From Opacimonas sp002292215 (lineage in GTDB: Bacteria > Pseudomonadota > Gammaproteobacteria > Enterobacterales > Alteromonadaceae): DNA of 64,000 bases. The position numbers and the translations under genes were made by a program. This document shows positions 10,327 through 19,383 of the stretch, piece after piece (position 1 is the first letter of the stretch; every line of letters starts with the position of its first letter). Location of the stretch: the NCBI GenBank assembly GCA_943846745.1, contig OX044360.1:186001-250000 (forward strand), written 5' to 3'. Below the pieces are notes generated by a model. The model had not been told where the DNA came from, made no database searches, and saw nothing but the letters and a program-made list of their open reading frames with translations.

Positions 10327-13300
10327 TGACTGACATAACGTTATCGTCCTCTAGCCAGTCAGCTGCGCCAGAATTTTTACCTTTGGATGTAAAAACACTC
10401 CCGTTATCAAATCGACATTTAATCGAGGCTAGTGCCGGAACTGGAAAAACATTTAATATCACCCGAATAGCGATCAAGGTGTTATTAGTTAAAAAAATAT
10501 CAATTACCCAATTATTGATTGTGACTTTTACGAAAGCCGCGACTCAGGAGTTAAGAGCTAGAATCGCACAAACGTTACAAGAATTTATTGTAATGCTTGA
10601 GGGGGAACCAAGTGCTTGGGATGAATTGTTAACACACATTTTTGAGAATGAGCCGGATATCACGGCTGAGTCGTCGTTAAAGCGTTTAAAAATGGCTGTA
10701 TTTGAAATGGACGAAGCTGCTATTTTTACAATTAACAGTTTCTGTGGTCGTATGTTAACGCAATCTTCTTTTTTAACACACCAACCATTTGACCAAGCAA
10801 TTATTGATGACAGTGAATCAATCTATATTGAAGTACTTCAAGATTGGTTCTTACAGCAGCAATCCAATCCTGAAATGCGCAGTGCACTGCATGATATGGG
10901 ACTTGAAACACCGATCAAATATTTTGAAACATATAAAAATATTTTACTCAGTACATTACCTGTTGATTTTCCAACTCAAGCATCATTAGCGATACTCGCA
11001 CAATACTCGGGACAGTTAATATTTGATAGCTTAGTGCAGCAAAGAACAGTATTTGCCAAGATATTACAGCCTCATGTGCCACAGATACAAACTTACTTTG
11101 ACACAAAGAAAAAAGATATTGTGGTGGATGATGTACTTGATTGGTGTAATGCTTTTGAGTTTAGTGATATTAGTGCGACTTTAAGTGTGATGATGCACGG
11201 AACAGCCATTAAAGGGTACGTTAAAACATTAGGGGTGAATGATCCTGATGATCTGATTGATTCGTTTAAGGGGTTTCATGATTTAGTCAAAAAACGCTTT
11301 GCTAACAATACTAAGCGGTTTAGCGAGCTTGCTGAAAATATCGAGTCAATAACGCTGATTGCTGATTCTTTAAATACGATTCAAACCTTAGCGAGTAAAG
11401 AGAAGCGTCGTAACGGCGTACTTGATCATTCCGATACGGTGTCTTTGTTTTCCCAGCAGATCGTCGCTGGAAATGCGCAATTAATTAATTCAATTCAGAT
11501 GCAATACCCAATTGCATTAATTGACGAATTTCAAGATACCGATGCTGATCAATATGCTATTTTTCAACATGTTTATCCCATCAACGATCCTCGTTTTATG
11601 TTATTGATGATAGGTGATCCTAAGCAAGCTATTTATGGGTTTCGAGGTGGTGATGTGTTTACGTATCTTAAAGCGGTGAAGGATGCTAAGCACCATTGGA
11701 GTATGGATACTAACTATCGTTCAACTGCGTCGGTTGTCAATGGTTACAATGCCTTGTTTTACGGTCTTGAAATACCCAATCATCGGATTGATGATATGCA
11801 GAAATGGGCGGGATCTCGGGCCAAACAGCAAACATCAATCAGTCATGATAATGCCACTAGCGTCATTGCTCAGCCTACTCCAGAACATGGACTATTTGAT
11901 TATGGTATACAGTATAATTGGATTTTGGCAACTCCAAAAGCCAAAGCAAACAATACCCCTTTACTCGATTCTATGTCGCAATCCGGGACTCATTTCTTTG
12001 CTCTTTCGGCTAATCAAGTCGACCCAGAACACCCTGTAGCGAAAGATAAATTTACAGCCATTAAATTAATGTCTCAATGGGTTGCACAAGAAGTTCAACG
12101 GTTAATAACGAGTGTTCGTTTAGGAGACAGGTTGGTAGCGCCAGCGGATATCGCGATATTAGTCAATAACCGAGCCCAGGGGCAAATAATCAAAAAAGTT
12201 TTTGCAGTTAGCGGTTTAAATAGTGTGATTTTAAGCGACAGAACGTCAATTTTTGCGTCTAACCAAGCAACTAACATGTACCGTTTTCTCAATGGGGTAC
12301 TAAATTACAATCAAGACCGCGCATTCAAAGCACTGCTCGGTACCGACTTATTTGGACTTGAACGTCAGTCATTATCTACCATTGAAGACGATCCTAATGC
12401 AATCGATGCTAATAAACTTAAAGCGTTCGATTTATTACAACGATGGCAACGAGATGGCGTCATGGCCATGCTCACTTTTGTTTTAAAAACACATTTCAAA
12501 ATTTATGGTCACGGTGACGACGCAGAACGCATTATTTCTAATTACATGCAGTTGGCAGAAATACTGAATGAAGTAGAGCGGACTAATTCGTTGGTAACGA
12601 TGACAGTAACATTTTTATATGAAAAATTAGCTCAACAAAACGATGCAGATAGTTATTGCCAAAGGCTTGAGTCGGATGATGCGTTGATTAAAATCGTCAC
12701 GATTCATGGATCCAAAGGGTTAGAATATCCGATAGTATTTGTACCGTTTGATAGTTTCGGTAAAGAAAAATTAATTTCTGATAGTAATAAATTTTGTACT
12801 TATTACGATAAAGAAACACAAACTAAACGGCATTTTTTAGGTCGGGTACCGCATATTGAAGCCCAGCAAATAGAGCAACTGAGTCGCGAAACGATCCGTC
12901 TTTTATATGTTGCTATAACCCGAGCTGCTCATCGTTGTTATTTAGGCTATCAAGATATTCATCATTTTAGTAACTCTGCGATACATTATGTTCTGTCTCA
13001 AGTTGCAGTACCTTTGCAGTTAAACACCAATGAGTATATGCAACAACTCGCAGCTCATGAACCCAATACCTTTGCTTACCATGATGTACCCAGTCAAATT
13101 AATGTACCACGAATGGAATTTACAGAAGATCCAACGTTATTAAGTGCACTAACCTATGATGGGAAAACCCAATCCCAATGGCAAGTATATTCATATACAA
13201 AATTACTAAAACAAAATGTACAAGTTGATTTGAATGAGAAGTCGCATGGAGATGACAAGGCTGCAGCTTCACTTAACGTTAATAAATCAGTTTCCGATGA

Positions 13301-14045
13301 AATTCGGTTTACCTTAACTAAAGGGGCTGGGGCAGGTGAGCTGTTACATAAAATTCTAGAAAAAAGTGACTTTACTGAAGCATTTGATGAGGATGTAGTG
13401 AAACAAGAATTCAAAACGCATTTGGTAAACGATAGCGAACATGCCGATGCGGTGATCGAGTGGCTGAACGAAATTGTTCGTACTCCGTTACATAACCCGC
13501 ATCATAACGCTTCTTTTTCGTTACAACAGTTAACGCAGCGACAAACGCTTAGAGAGCCACAGTTTTACTTTCCTCTAGAAAACACATCAATTGGTACCTT
13601 GACTCATTTACTAGCAACACATCGTGGTATGGCCGTATCAATTGCTTCTGTTCAACGACAATTGCAAGGGATGATGCAAGGTTTTATCGATTTAATCTTT
13701 ACAGTTGATGGCAAATATTACGTGGCAGATTATAAGTCTACTCACTTAGGAAATGCATTGAGTGATTATTCTCATGATGCATTATTGAATGACATCCAAT
13801 CTCACCAGTACGATCTGCAGTATCTGATCTATACCTGGGTGCTACACAAAATGTTATCGCAACACATTAAGGATTACGATCCTCAAATTCATCTTGGTGG
13901 GGTTTATTATTTTTACTTACGCGGCATGTCGCCTAATGCTCCACCGAACAATGGGGTGTATTACCGCCATATTACGCAACAAGATATAGCTGCATTAAAC
14001 ACTGCTTTTGCTTGTGAGACAGGTCCCCAGGAGCACAGGTTATGA
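10326..14045 (+). CDS. recB: Exodeoxyribonuclease V subunit beta (RecB), helicase-nuclease
   Basis: RecB provides the 3'-5' SF1 helicase and the only nuclease site of RecBCD. Visible features are Walker A ASAGTGKT (residues 35-42), the motif II region LIDEFQDTDADQ, IGDPKQAIYGFRGGD (motif III), TIHGSKGLEYPIVFVP (motif V) and LLYVAITRA (motif VI). The C-terminal nuclease centre reads GFIDLIFTVDGKYYVADYKST, with the conserved aspartates and DYK lysine. At 1239 residues it is somewhat longer than E. coli RecB (about 1180). Its start overlaps the recC stop by one base, and its TGA overlaps the recD ATG (ATGA). Confidence 0.97.
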   Translation: MTDITLSSSSQSAAPEFLPLDVKTLPLSNRHLIEASAGTGKTFNITRIAIKVLLVKKISITQLLIVTFTKAATQELRARIAQTLQEFIVMLEGEPSAWDELLTHIFENEPDITAESSLKRLKMAVFEMDEAAIFTINSFCGRMLTQSSFLTHQPFDQAIIDDSESIYIEVLQDWFLQQQSNPEMRSALHDMGLETPIKYFETYKNILLSTLPVDFPTQASLAILAQYSGQLIFDSLVQQRTVFAKILQPHVPQIQTYFDTKKKDIVVDDVLDWCNAFEFSDISATLSVMMHGTAIKGYVKTLGVNDPDDLIDSFKGFHDLVKKRFANNTKRFSELAENIESITLIADSLNTIQTLASKEKRRNGVLDHSDTVSLFSQQIVAGNAQLINSIQMQYPIALIDEFQDTDADQYAIFQHVYPINDPRFMLLMIGDPKQAIYGFRGGDVFTYLKAVKDAKHHWSMDTNYRSTASVVNGYNALFYGLEIPNHRIDDMQKWAGSRAKQQTSISHDNATSVIAQPTPEHGLFDYGIQYNWILATPKAKANNTPLLDSMSQSGTHFFALSANQVDPEHPVAKDKFTAIKLMSQWVAQEVQRLITSVRLGDRLVAPADIAILVNNRAQGQIIKKVFAVSGLNSVILSDRTSIFASNQATNMYRFLNGVLNYNQDRAFKALLGTDLFGLERQSLSTIEDDPNAIDANKLKAFDLLQRWQRDGVMAMLTFVLKTHFKIYGHGDDAERIISNYMQLAEILNEVERTNSLVTMTVTFLYEKLAQQNDADSYCQRLESDDALIKIVTIHGSKGLEYPIVFVPFDSFGKEKLISDSNKFCTYYDKETQTKRHFLGRVPHIEAQQIEQLSRETIRLLYVAITRAAHRCYLGYQDIHHFSNSAIHYVLSQVAVPLQLNTNEYMQQLAAHEPNTFAYHDVPSQINVPRMEFTEDPTLLSALTYDGKTQSQWQVYSYTKLLKQNVQVDLNEKSHGDDKAAASLNVNKSVSDEIRFTLTKGAGAGELLHKILEKSDFTEAFDEDVVKQEFKTHLVNDSEHADAVIEWLNEIVRTPLHNPHHNASFSLQQLTQRQTLREPQFYFPLENTSIGTLTHLLATHRGMAVSIASVQRQLQGMMQGFIDLIFTVDGKYYVADYKSTHLGNALSDYSHDALLNDIQSHQYDLQYLIYTWVLHKMLSQHIKDYDPQIHLGGVYYFYLRGMSPNAPPNNGVYYRHITQQDIAALNTAFACETGPQEHRL

Positions 14046-16000
14046 GCTTAAATCACTTTACTCAACATTTATCGGCACATGAGTTAGATATTGCATTGAT
14101 TAAAACTCAACTAACAGCATACTTTGATAATGATGCCTTAAGAGCTCATTCGTTATCCCCCGATATACAAACGGCATGTGCATTATTGCTGGCATTACAA
14201 GAAGCACAGTGCCAAGGGCATAGTTATGTCAATTTAACTGATTTAGCTGACCATTGTTATTTTGTGGAAAGTAATGACGATTTACTTTCACAACAGGACA
14301 ATACTCCGATCAAAACCGGCTATCTGTTTCCTGAACTGCCACAAATTATTCGGGTCGTGCAACAAATGCAGCAGCACCCTATTCATGGTCATTTATTGGT
14401 AGTGCAGGATAATCGGTTATTTAGTCAAAAAGTGTTCGAGTACGAGCAATATATATCACAAAATATATCGAAACGAATTTGCACGCAGATATCAACAATA
14501 ACTCCCGAAGCTTTACAATTGTTTCCTCAGCTTTACCCTGATCCTAACAGTAACCCTTGGCAATCAATTGCCAGTATTGCAGCATTGACTCAACCTTTTT
14601 ATATTATTAACGGGGGTCCTGGCACCGGTAAAACTTACACCGTGTTAAGGACGCTTTTAATGCTCTTAGCGCAAGCAAAAACGACGATGACTATTGCTCT
14701 TTGTGCACCTACAGGTAAAGCTGCACAACGAGTATCTGAATCGCTCATCAATGAAGTTTCCACTTTAGCTAACCAATCAGTTGCACTGACACTTTTAGCA
14801 ATGATCCCCGAACAAGCCACCACGGTTCATCGCTTATTAGGTATCCGCAAAGGCTCAGGTGAAGCACGATTTAATGCGACTCATCCTTTGCCGTATGATT
14901 TATTAGTCGTCGACGAAGCTTCAATGTTGGATACTGCATTATTTTACCGTTTACTGAGTGCCTGTCGCACTGATACTAGAATTATCTTAATCGGCGATAC
15001 AGCTCAGCTTCCATCGGTAGAAAGTGGGGCTGTTTTACATGATTTAATGCCGAAATCAGAGAATGTTTTTTCGCCCGAGCTATGTGCATGGATTGATTCA
15101 TTTAGTCCTGAATTAGGATCTAATTTAAGTGTGGAAACTAATGAACAAAATGGTGCTAGAACCAATTATGCCACAACGTTAGTGCACAATATGCGTTCTA
15201 ATAAAGGAATCAATGAAGTCGCTAACGCCATTTATAACAATGCTACTCGCACCATGCTGACTAAACTTGATGCTGTGCAAATGCAATGGGCAGCAACTGA
15301 ACCGAACATTGCACTGCTAGCGGAACCGTTGTTGCTGAAAAAGACTCAACTGGATGAGAATCTAGCACAGATACTTCAAGACAAAACAGCACAATGTGTG
15401 CTGGCATTAACTAAAGCCTATTATGAATCATTACTCATCTGCACCGATCCGGTTCTAGCAATCGAACAGCTTAAACAATTTAGGATCCTCACGCCCATTC
15501 GTAAGGGGCCATTTGGCGTGACTGGCATTAATTATCAGATTGAGCAGTATCTGTTAAAGCAAATATATGATACCAGCAAAAAATCGGTGAATGGGATGTA
15601 TCATGGGCGGGCAATTTTGATTACCCAAAATGACGCGCAATTAGGGGTGTTTAATGGAGATTCAGGGGTAGTATTACTGAATGACGAAAATGTATTAACA
15701 GCTTATATTGACCGTGGGAAACAGCCTCCTCTAGCTATTTCACCCTATCGATTACCGGAGGTACAATCACTTTATGCCATGACAATCCATAAAACTCAAG
15801 GTAGCGAATTTGATAAGGTATTCATCATACTCCCGCCAGATGAAAGTGCAGGGATAACCAAAGAGTTAATTTACACCGGTATTACAAGAGCACGTTCGTA
15901 TGTTGCTGTATCGGGTACAACAGAAGCGCTTACTCGAGCTATCGCAAAACACCATCAACGTAATACATTTATTAGGATTTTAGATGACGCTGGAAAATGA
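14042..16000 (+). CDS. recD: Exodeoxyribonuclease V subunit alpha (RecD), 5'-3' helicase
   Basis: RecD is the fast 5'-3' SF1B helicase of RecBCD. Walker A GGPGTGKT is at residues 191-198. Other helicase blocks are CAPTGKAAQR, LLVVDEASMLD, ILIGDTAQLPSVESG, VHNMRSNKGI, MTIHKTQGSEFDKV and YTGITRAR. The 652-residue product is slightly longer than E. coli RecD (608). It overlaps recB by four bases (ATGA) and is the last gene of the set. Its 3' end overlaps the 3' end of convergent hemN by about 20 bases, leaving no room for a stand-alone terminator between them. Confidence 0.97.
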   Translation: MSLNHFTQHLSAHELDIALIKTQLTAYFDNDALRAHSLSPDIQTACALLLALQEAQCQGHSYVNLTDLADHCYFVESNDDLLSQQDNTPIKTGYLFPELPQIIRVVQQMQQHPIHGHLLVVQDNRLFSQKVFEYEQYISQNISKRICTQISTITPEALQLFPQLYPDPNSNPWQSIASIAALTQPFYIINGGPGTGKTYTVLRTLLMLLAQAKTTMTIALCAPTGKAAQRVSESLINEVSTLANQSVALTLLAMIPEQATTVHRLLGIRKGSGEARFNATHPLPYDLLVVDEASMLDTALFYRLLSACRTDTRIILIGDTAQLPSVESGAVLHDLMPKSENVFSPELCAWIDSFSPELGSNLSVETNEQNGARTNYATTLVHNMRSNKGINEVANAIYNNATRTMLTKLDAVQMQWAATEPNIALLAEPLLLKKTQLDENLAQILQDKTAQCVLALTKAYYESLLICTDPVLAIEQLKQFRILTPIRKGPFGVTGINYQIEQYLLKQIYDTSKKSVNGMYHGRAILITQNDAQLGVFNGDSGVVLLNDENVLTAYIDRGKQPPLAISPYRLPEVQSLYAMTIHKTQGSEFDKVFIILPPDESAGITKELIYTGITRARSYVAVSGTTEALTRAIAKHHQRNTFIRILDDAGK

Positions 16001-17374
16001 ATGATGCGATTGTAAATAGCGATCAAAGACGCTTGCAATAACACGTATTAATGGTCGGTGATCCTGATTAACTGACACTTTATTAGCCTCAAGTGTCAAA
16101 ACGTCTAACTGGGATAATGCCTGCAATTGTGCCAGTTCGTTGTGCAAATAGGTATCGATGTTTAGGTGAAACGGCTTAGCGACGTGCGTTAAGTCGACAC
16201 TGAAATTACACATCAGTTGACTTATTATTTGTCCGCGAAACAGGTCGTCTTGACTCAGTGACATACCACGATGACGTAATTGAGATTGTGTGATTTGTTC
16301 ATAGTATTTTGCTAAGTCGACATTATTTTGTGACCGAGTATTGCCAATATTAGAAATAGCGCTGACCCCTAAGCCGAGGATCTGATCATTGTTATCACTG
16401 GTATAACCCTGAAAATTACGAGATAAGGTACCGGCTTCAAGTGCTTTAGTTAATGTATCGTCGTGTTTAGCGAAATGATCAAGCCCAATCTTTTGATAAC
16501 CTAGCGCTGATAATCCTTTTGCTATTTGTAGCGTCATTGCTTTTTTTTCGGCAATAGTAGGCATATTAGCTTTTTCAAATTTACGTTGAGACGGAAATCG
16601 TGCAGGTAAATGGGCATAATTAAAGACTGAAATACGCTCACAATTAAAGCGCTGAACGGCTAACAATGTTTCTTCTATCGTACTCGTATTTTGTTCAGGT
16701 AATCCGACAATTAAATCTAAATTAATAGAAGTAAAGCCACTGGCATAAGCACTAGCAAGACAGTCTTCTATATGCTCAGTTGATTGAATGCGGTTAATGG
16801 TTTGTTGTACTCTTGCATTGACATCTTGCACGCCCAGACTTAATCGACGAAAACCCAAATCTGCTAGATGTTGGATGTAGTCGGGAGTTAGATTACGAGG
16901 ATCGCACTCGATACTTTGCTGTGCTCCTTCTAATAACATAAAGTTCGCATTAATTAACTCATACAAACGACTATGTTGTGCTTGCGTCAAAAAACTTGGA
17001 CTACCGCCACCATAATGAATATGGCTAACTTTTAATGATGGCGAAACAGCGCTTATTTGGCGCATTTCGTTAGCTAAATAATCAAGGTAGATATCGGCTT
17101 TACTTTTATCTTGAGTAATACGTTTATTACACCCACAGTAGTTACATAACGATTGGCAAAATGGAATATGAATATACAGTGATATAGGCTGATGCTGAGT
17201 GTTTAGACTGGCTAACACCGGTGTATTAAAATCCCCATCTGAAAATTCAACCGCAGTAGGATATGAGGTGTAGCGAGGAACATGGCGTTCATACAGGCTT
17301 TGAATATCAACATATGCGGGAATAGCCAAATGTGATGTTGTGCATGGTATGATTTTCTGATCAAGGGATGACAT
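15980..17374 (-). CDS. hemN: Oxygen-independent coproporphyrinogen III dehydrogenase (HemN)
   Basis: HemN is a radical-SAM enzyme that oxidatively decarboxylates coproporphyrinogen III to protoporphyrinogen IX without oxygen, in haem synthesis. The 4Fe-4S/SAM motif is CQSLCNYCGC with cysteines at residues 73, 77, 80 and 82, preceded by YIHIPF. Other family blocks are HYGGGSPSFL, ECDPRNL, RLSLGVQDVNARVQQTINR, NLDLIVGLPEQ and GLDHFAKHDD. The 464-residue length and RYTSYPTA N-terminus fit HemN proper, not the shorter HemW/HemZ relatives. A TTGAT-ACAA-AACAA sequence about 60 bases upstream of the ATG resembles an FNR/Anr site, consistent with the anaerobic induction known for the family. Confidence 0.97.
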   Translation of the reverse strand: MSSLDQKIIPCTTSHLAIPAYVDIQSLYERHVPRYTSYPTAVEFSDGDFNTPVLASLNTQHQPISLYIHIPFCQSLCNYCGCNKRITQDKSKADIYLDYLANEMRQISAVSPSLKVSHIHYGGGSPSFLTQAQHSRLYELINANFMLLEGAQQSIECDPRNLTPDYIQHLADLGFRRLSLGVQDVNARVQQTINRIQSTEHIEDCLASAYASGFTSINLDLIVGLPEQNTSTIEETLLAVQRFNCERISVFNYAHLPARFPSQRKFEKANMPTIAEKKAMTLQIAKGLSALGYQKIGLDHFAKHDDTLTKALEAGTLSRNFQGYTSDNNDQILGLGVSAISNIGNTRSQNNVDLAKYYEQITQSQLRHRGMSLSQDDLFRGQIISQLMCNFSVDLTHVAKPFHLNIDTYLHNELAQLQALSQLDVLTLEANKVSVNQDHRPLIRVIASVFDRYLQSHHSFSSVI

Positions 17375-17432
17375 GTACGAACCTAATTTTAATAGTAAAG
17401 AGGTACAATACTCAAATAGTCACTTTCACATA

Positions 17433-17446
17433 TTGATACAAAACAA
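17433..17446. promoter_or_regulatory. Candidate FNR/Anr box upstream of hemN
   Basis: TTGATACAAAACAA matches the FNR consensus TTGAT-N4-ATCAA at 9 of 10 defined positions. It lies 59 bases upstream of the hemN start and about 100 bases upstream of the divergent phosphatase gene. The identical 14-mer occurs at 49143-49156 ahead of the copper-receptor cluster. Confidence 0.6.
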
Positions 17447-17549
17447 TAAACGTGTGAGTGATGAATCATCATTCATGAACAAAATTCTTATTTTGCGAAA
17501 AAGTTTTTTACACTAACAAAATGATAACAACAAAAAACAGGATGTGAGC

Positions 17550-18224
17550 ATGCAAAAAATTACGTTTGTCAGACATGGTCAGGCATCATATGGTAGCGAT
17601 AACTATGATAAGCTCAGCGAATTAGGTCATAAACAAACCCGTTTATTAGGTGAGTATTTTAAAAAAATTGATTATCAGTTTGATGCAATCTATACCGGTA
17701 ATATGATACGCCACCATGAGACGGCGGAACAAATATTGAATGGCATGGAAGTGTCAACACACTTTAATCAAATTCCAAATTTTGACGAATTTGACTTTGA
17801 AGCTGTGGTTGCGGCTTACTTGGCATTTTCTGGAGAGACATTACCTTGCAAAGATGCGCCTCGCTCGGATTTTTATCGTTTACTAAAACAAGCAATGTTA
17901 GCTTGGTCAAACAACCAGTTACTACATTTACCAGAAACTTGGCAAGCATTTCAACATAGAGTTGTCGCTGGCGTTAAACATGCTATTACCCAGCACCCCA
18001 ATGCGCAACATATACTTGTTGCAACTTCGGGGGGGGCAATTGCGATGCTTAAAGGGCATGTGCTTGGATTATCAGTCGACAAACTTGTGGATATGAATTT
18101 ACAAATTAGAAATGCCAGTTTCCATCAATATTTAGTCAGCCCCAGTCATATGCTTGAAACCAGTTTTAATCAAATCGGTCATTTAGAGTTGCAAGCGAAC
18201 AAAGCGTTACTGACTTATTCATAA
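17550..18224 (+). CDS. Histidine phosphatase superfamily protein
   Basis: The protein has the phosphoglycerate-mutase-like fold. The catalytic-histidine motif VRHGQAS is at the extreme N-terminus. IYTGNMIRHHETAEQIL carries the second arginine, and LVATSGGAIAMLKG is in the position of the second catalytic histidine, with a serine-glycine-glycine context unlike the usual SHG. The lack of a clear late histidine is worth noting. Members dephosphorylate small phosphoesters or phosphoproteins; the substrate is unknown. I chose ATG 17550 because AGGA at 17539-17542 is seven bases upstream; the GTG at 17544 is too close to it. It is followed 36 bases later by a quinone-oxidoreductase-like gene in the same direction. 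Confidence 0.85.
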   Translation: MQKITFVRHGQASYGSDNYDKLSELGHKQTRLLGEYFKKIDYQFDAIYTGNMIRHHETAEQILNGMEVSTHFNQIPNFDEFDFEAVVAAYLAFSGETLPCKDAPRSDFYRLLKQAMLAWSNNQLLHLPETWQAFQHRVVAGVKHAITQHPNAQHILVATSGGAIAMLKGHVLGLSVDKLVDMNLQIRNASFHQYLVSPSHMLETSFNQIGHLELQANKALLTYS

Positions 18225-18260
18225 AATAACAATATTTTACACTACCAAGGACTAATCAAA

Positions 18261-19247
18261 ATGAGTGGAACTATGAAGGCCGTTGTCTGCCATGAATTCG
18301 GACCGATTGAACAATTAGTTGTAGAATCGATGCCTATCCCGATACCTAAATCCGACGAAATACTAATCAAAGTAGAGGCAGCGGGTGTTAATTTTCCTGA
18401 TGGGCTCTTAGTCCAAGGGTTATATCAAATGCAGCCTCCACATCCGTTTATTCCTGGGAATGAAGTAGCGGGTACGATCATCCAGGTAGGCGAAAACGTC
18501 TCTTATTTGCAAGCAGGGGGCAGGGTCGTTGGCTTGAGTGTTCTTGGAGGCTACGCGCAATATGTTTGTTGTAAAGCGTCACATGTTATGCCGTTACCAG
18601 ATGCTGTCGATTTCACTTCTGCCGCCGGCTTGATTACGGCGCATGCAACAGCACATCACGGTTTAAAGCAGCGCGCGCAATTACAGCCAGGGCAAACGGT
18701 ACTTGTCACTGGCGCTGCCGGCGGTACCGGTATTGCTGCTGTGCAAATAGCAAAGAAAATGGGGGCGATTGTTATTGCGGCCTGTTCGAGTGATGAAAAA
18801 ATTGCATTTGCCAAAGCGCATGGTGCTGATTTTGGAATCAACTACACCCGAGAAGATCTAACTGCTGCGGCCAAAGCGATTACCAATAAACGAGGAGTCG
18901 ATGTGGTGTATGAATGTGTTGGTGGAGATATATTTACTCAATGCAGCAAAGCTATGGCATGGAACGGACGTTTACTGGTTGTCGGCTTCGCTAGCGGCAA
19001 GATCCCTCAGTTCCCGGTTAATTTAGCATTAGTTAAAGGTTATTCTGTTGTTGGTGTTTTCTGGGGATCGTTCACGCAACATGAACCACAAGTTTTCGCG
19101 CAAAATATGAAAGAATTATTTGGCTGGTTAGTGTCAGGTGATGTCAGTGTTCACGTTGATAAAACTTATCCATTGGATCAAGCAGTGCAAGCATTACTGA
19201 ATCTGAACCAACGTGCTGTAAAGGGTAAATTAGTCATCACACCTTAA
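18261..19247 (+). CDS. NADPH:quinone oxidoreductase-like MDR protein
   Basis: The protein is a zinc-independent medium-chain dehydrogenase/reductase of the quinone oxidoreductase group. The N-terminal GroES-like domain contains GVNFPDGLLVQGLY and PFIPGNEVAGTI. The nucleotide-binding site is VTGAAGGTGIAAVQIAKKMGA (AxxGxxG type). GVFWGSF and the final GKLVITP are typical of the family. No structural or catalytic zinc cysteine cluster is visible. It reduces quinones or unsaturated carbonyls with NADPH, probably in the cytoplasm. AAGGA lies ahead of the ATG. The neighbours on the same strand are a histidine phosphatase and an acyl-CoA dehydrogenase. The grouping suggests acyl or enoyl metabolism, but this is inference. 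Confidence 0.9.
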   Translation: MSGTMKAVVCHEFGPIEQLVVESMPIPIPKSDEILIKVEAAGVNFPDGLLVQGLYQMQPPHPFIPGNEVAGTIIQVGENVSYLQAGGRVVGLSVLGGYAQYVCCKASHVMPLPDAVDFTSAAGLITAHATAHHGLKQRAQLQPGQTVLVTGAAGGTGIAAVQIAKKMGAIVIAACSSDEKIAFAKAHGADFGINYTREDLTAAAKAITNKRGVDVVYECVGGDIFTQCSKAMAWNGRLLVVGFASGKIPQFPVNLALVKGYSVVGVFWGSFTQHEPQVFAQNMKELFGWLVSGDVSVHVDKTYPLDQAVQALLNLNQRAVKGKLVITP

Positions 19248-19383
19248 TTACTCTTTGTCATTATCTAGACTAATAGGCAATCATAACGGCAATAAAGTAT
19301 GCAAAATTTGGTCGCTCCCCTAGTATATGACCATCCCTGTTTTCAGCAGATGTATCAATATTAATCATAAAGAGAGCGGCATT

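Noticed and set aside
19327..19383. Extended N-terminus of the acyl-CoA dehydrogenase
   Set aside because: The added residues do not resemble the family, and AAAGAGAG points to ATG 19384.
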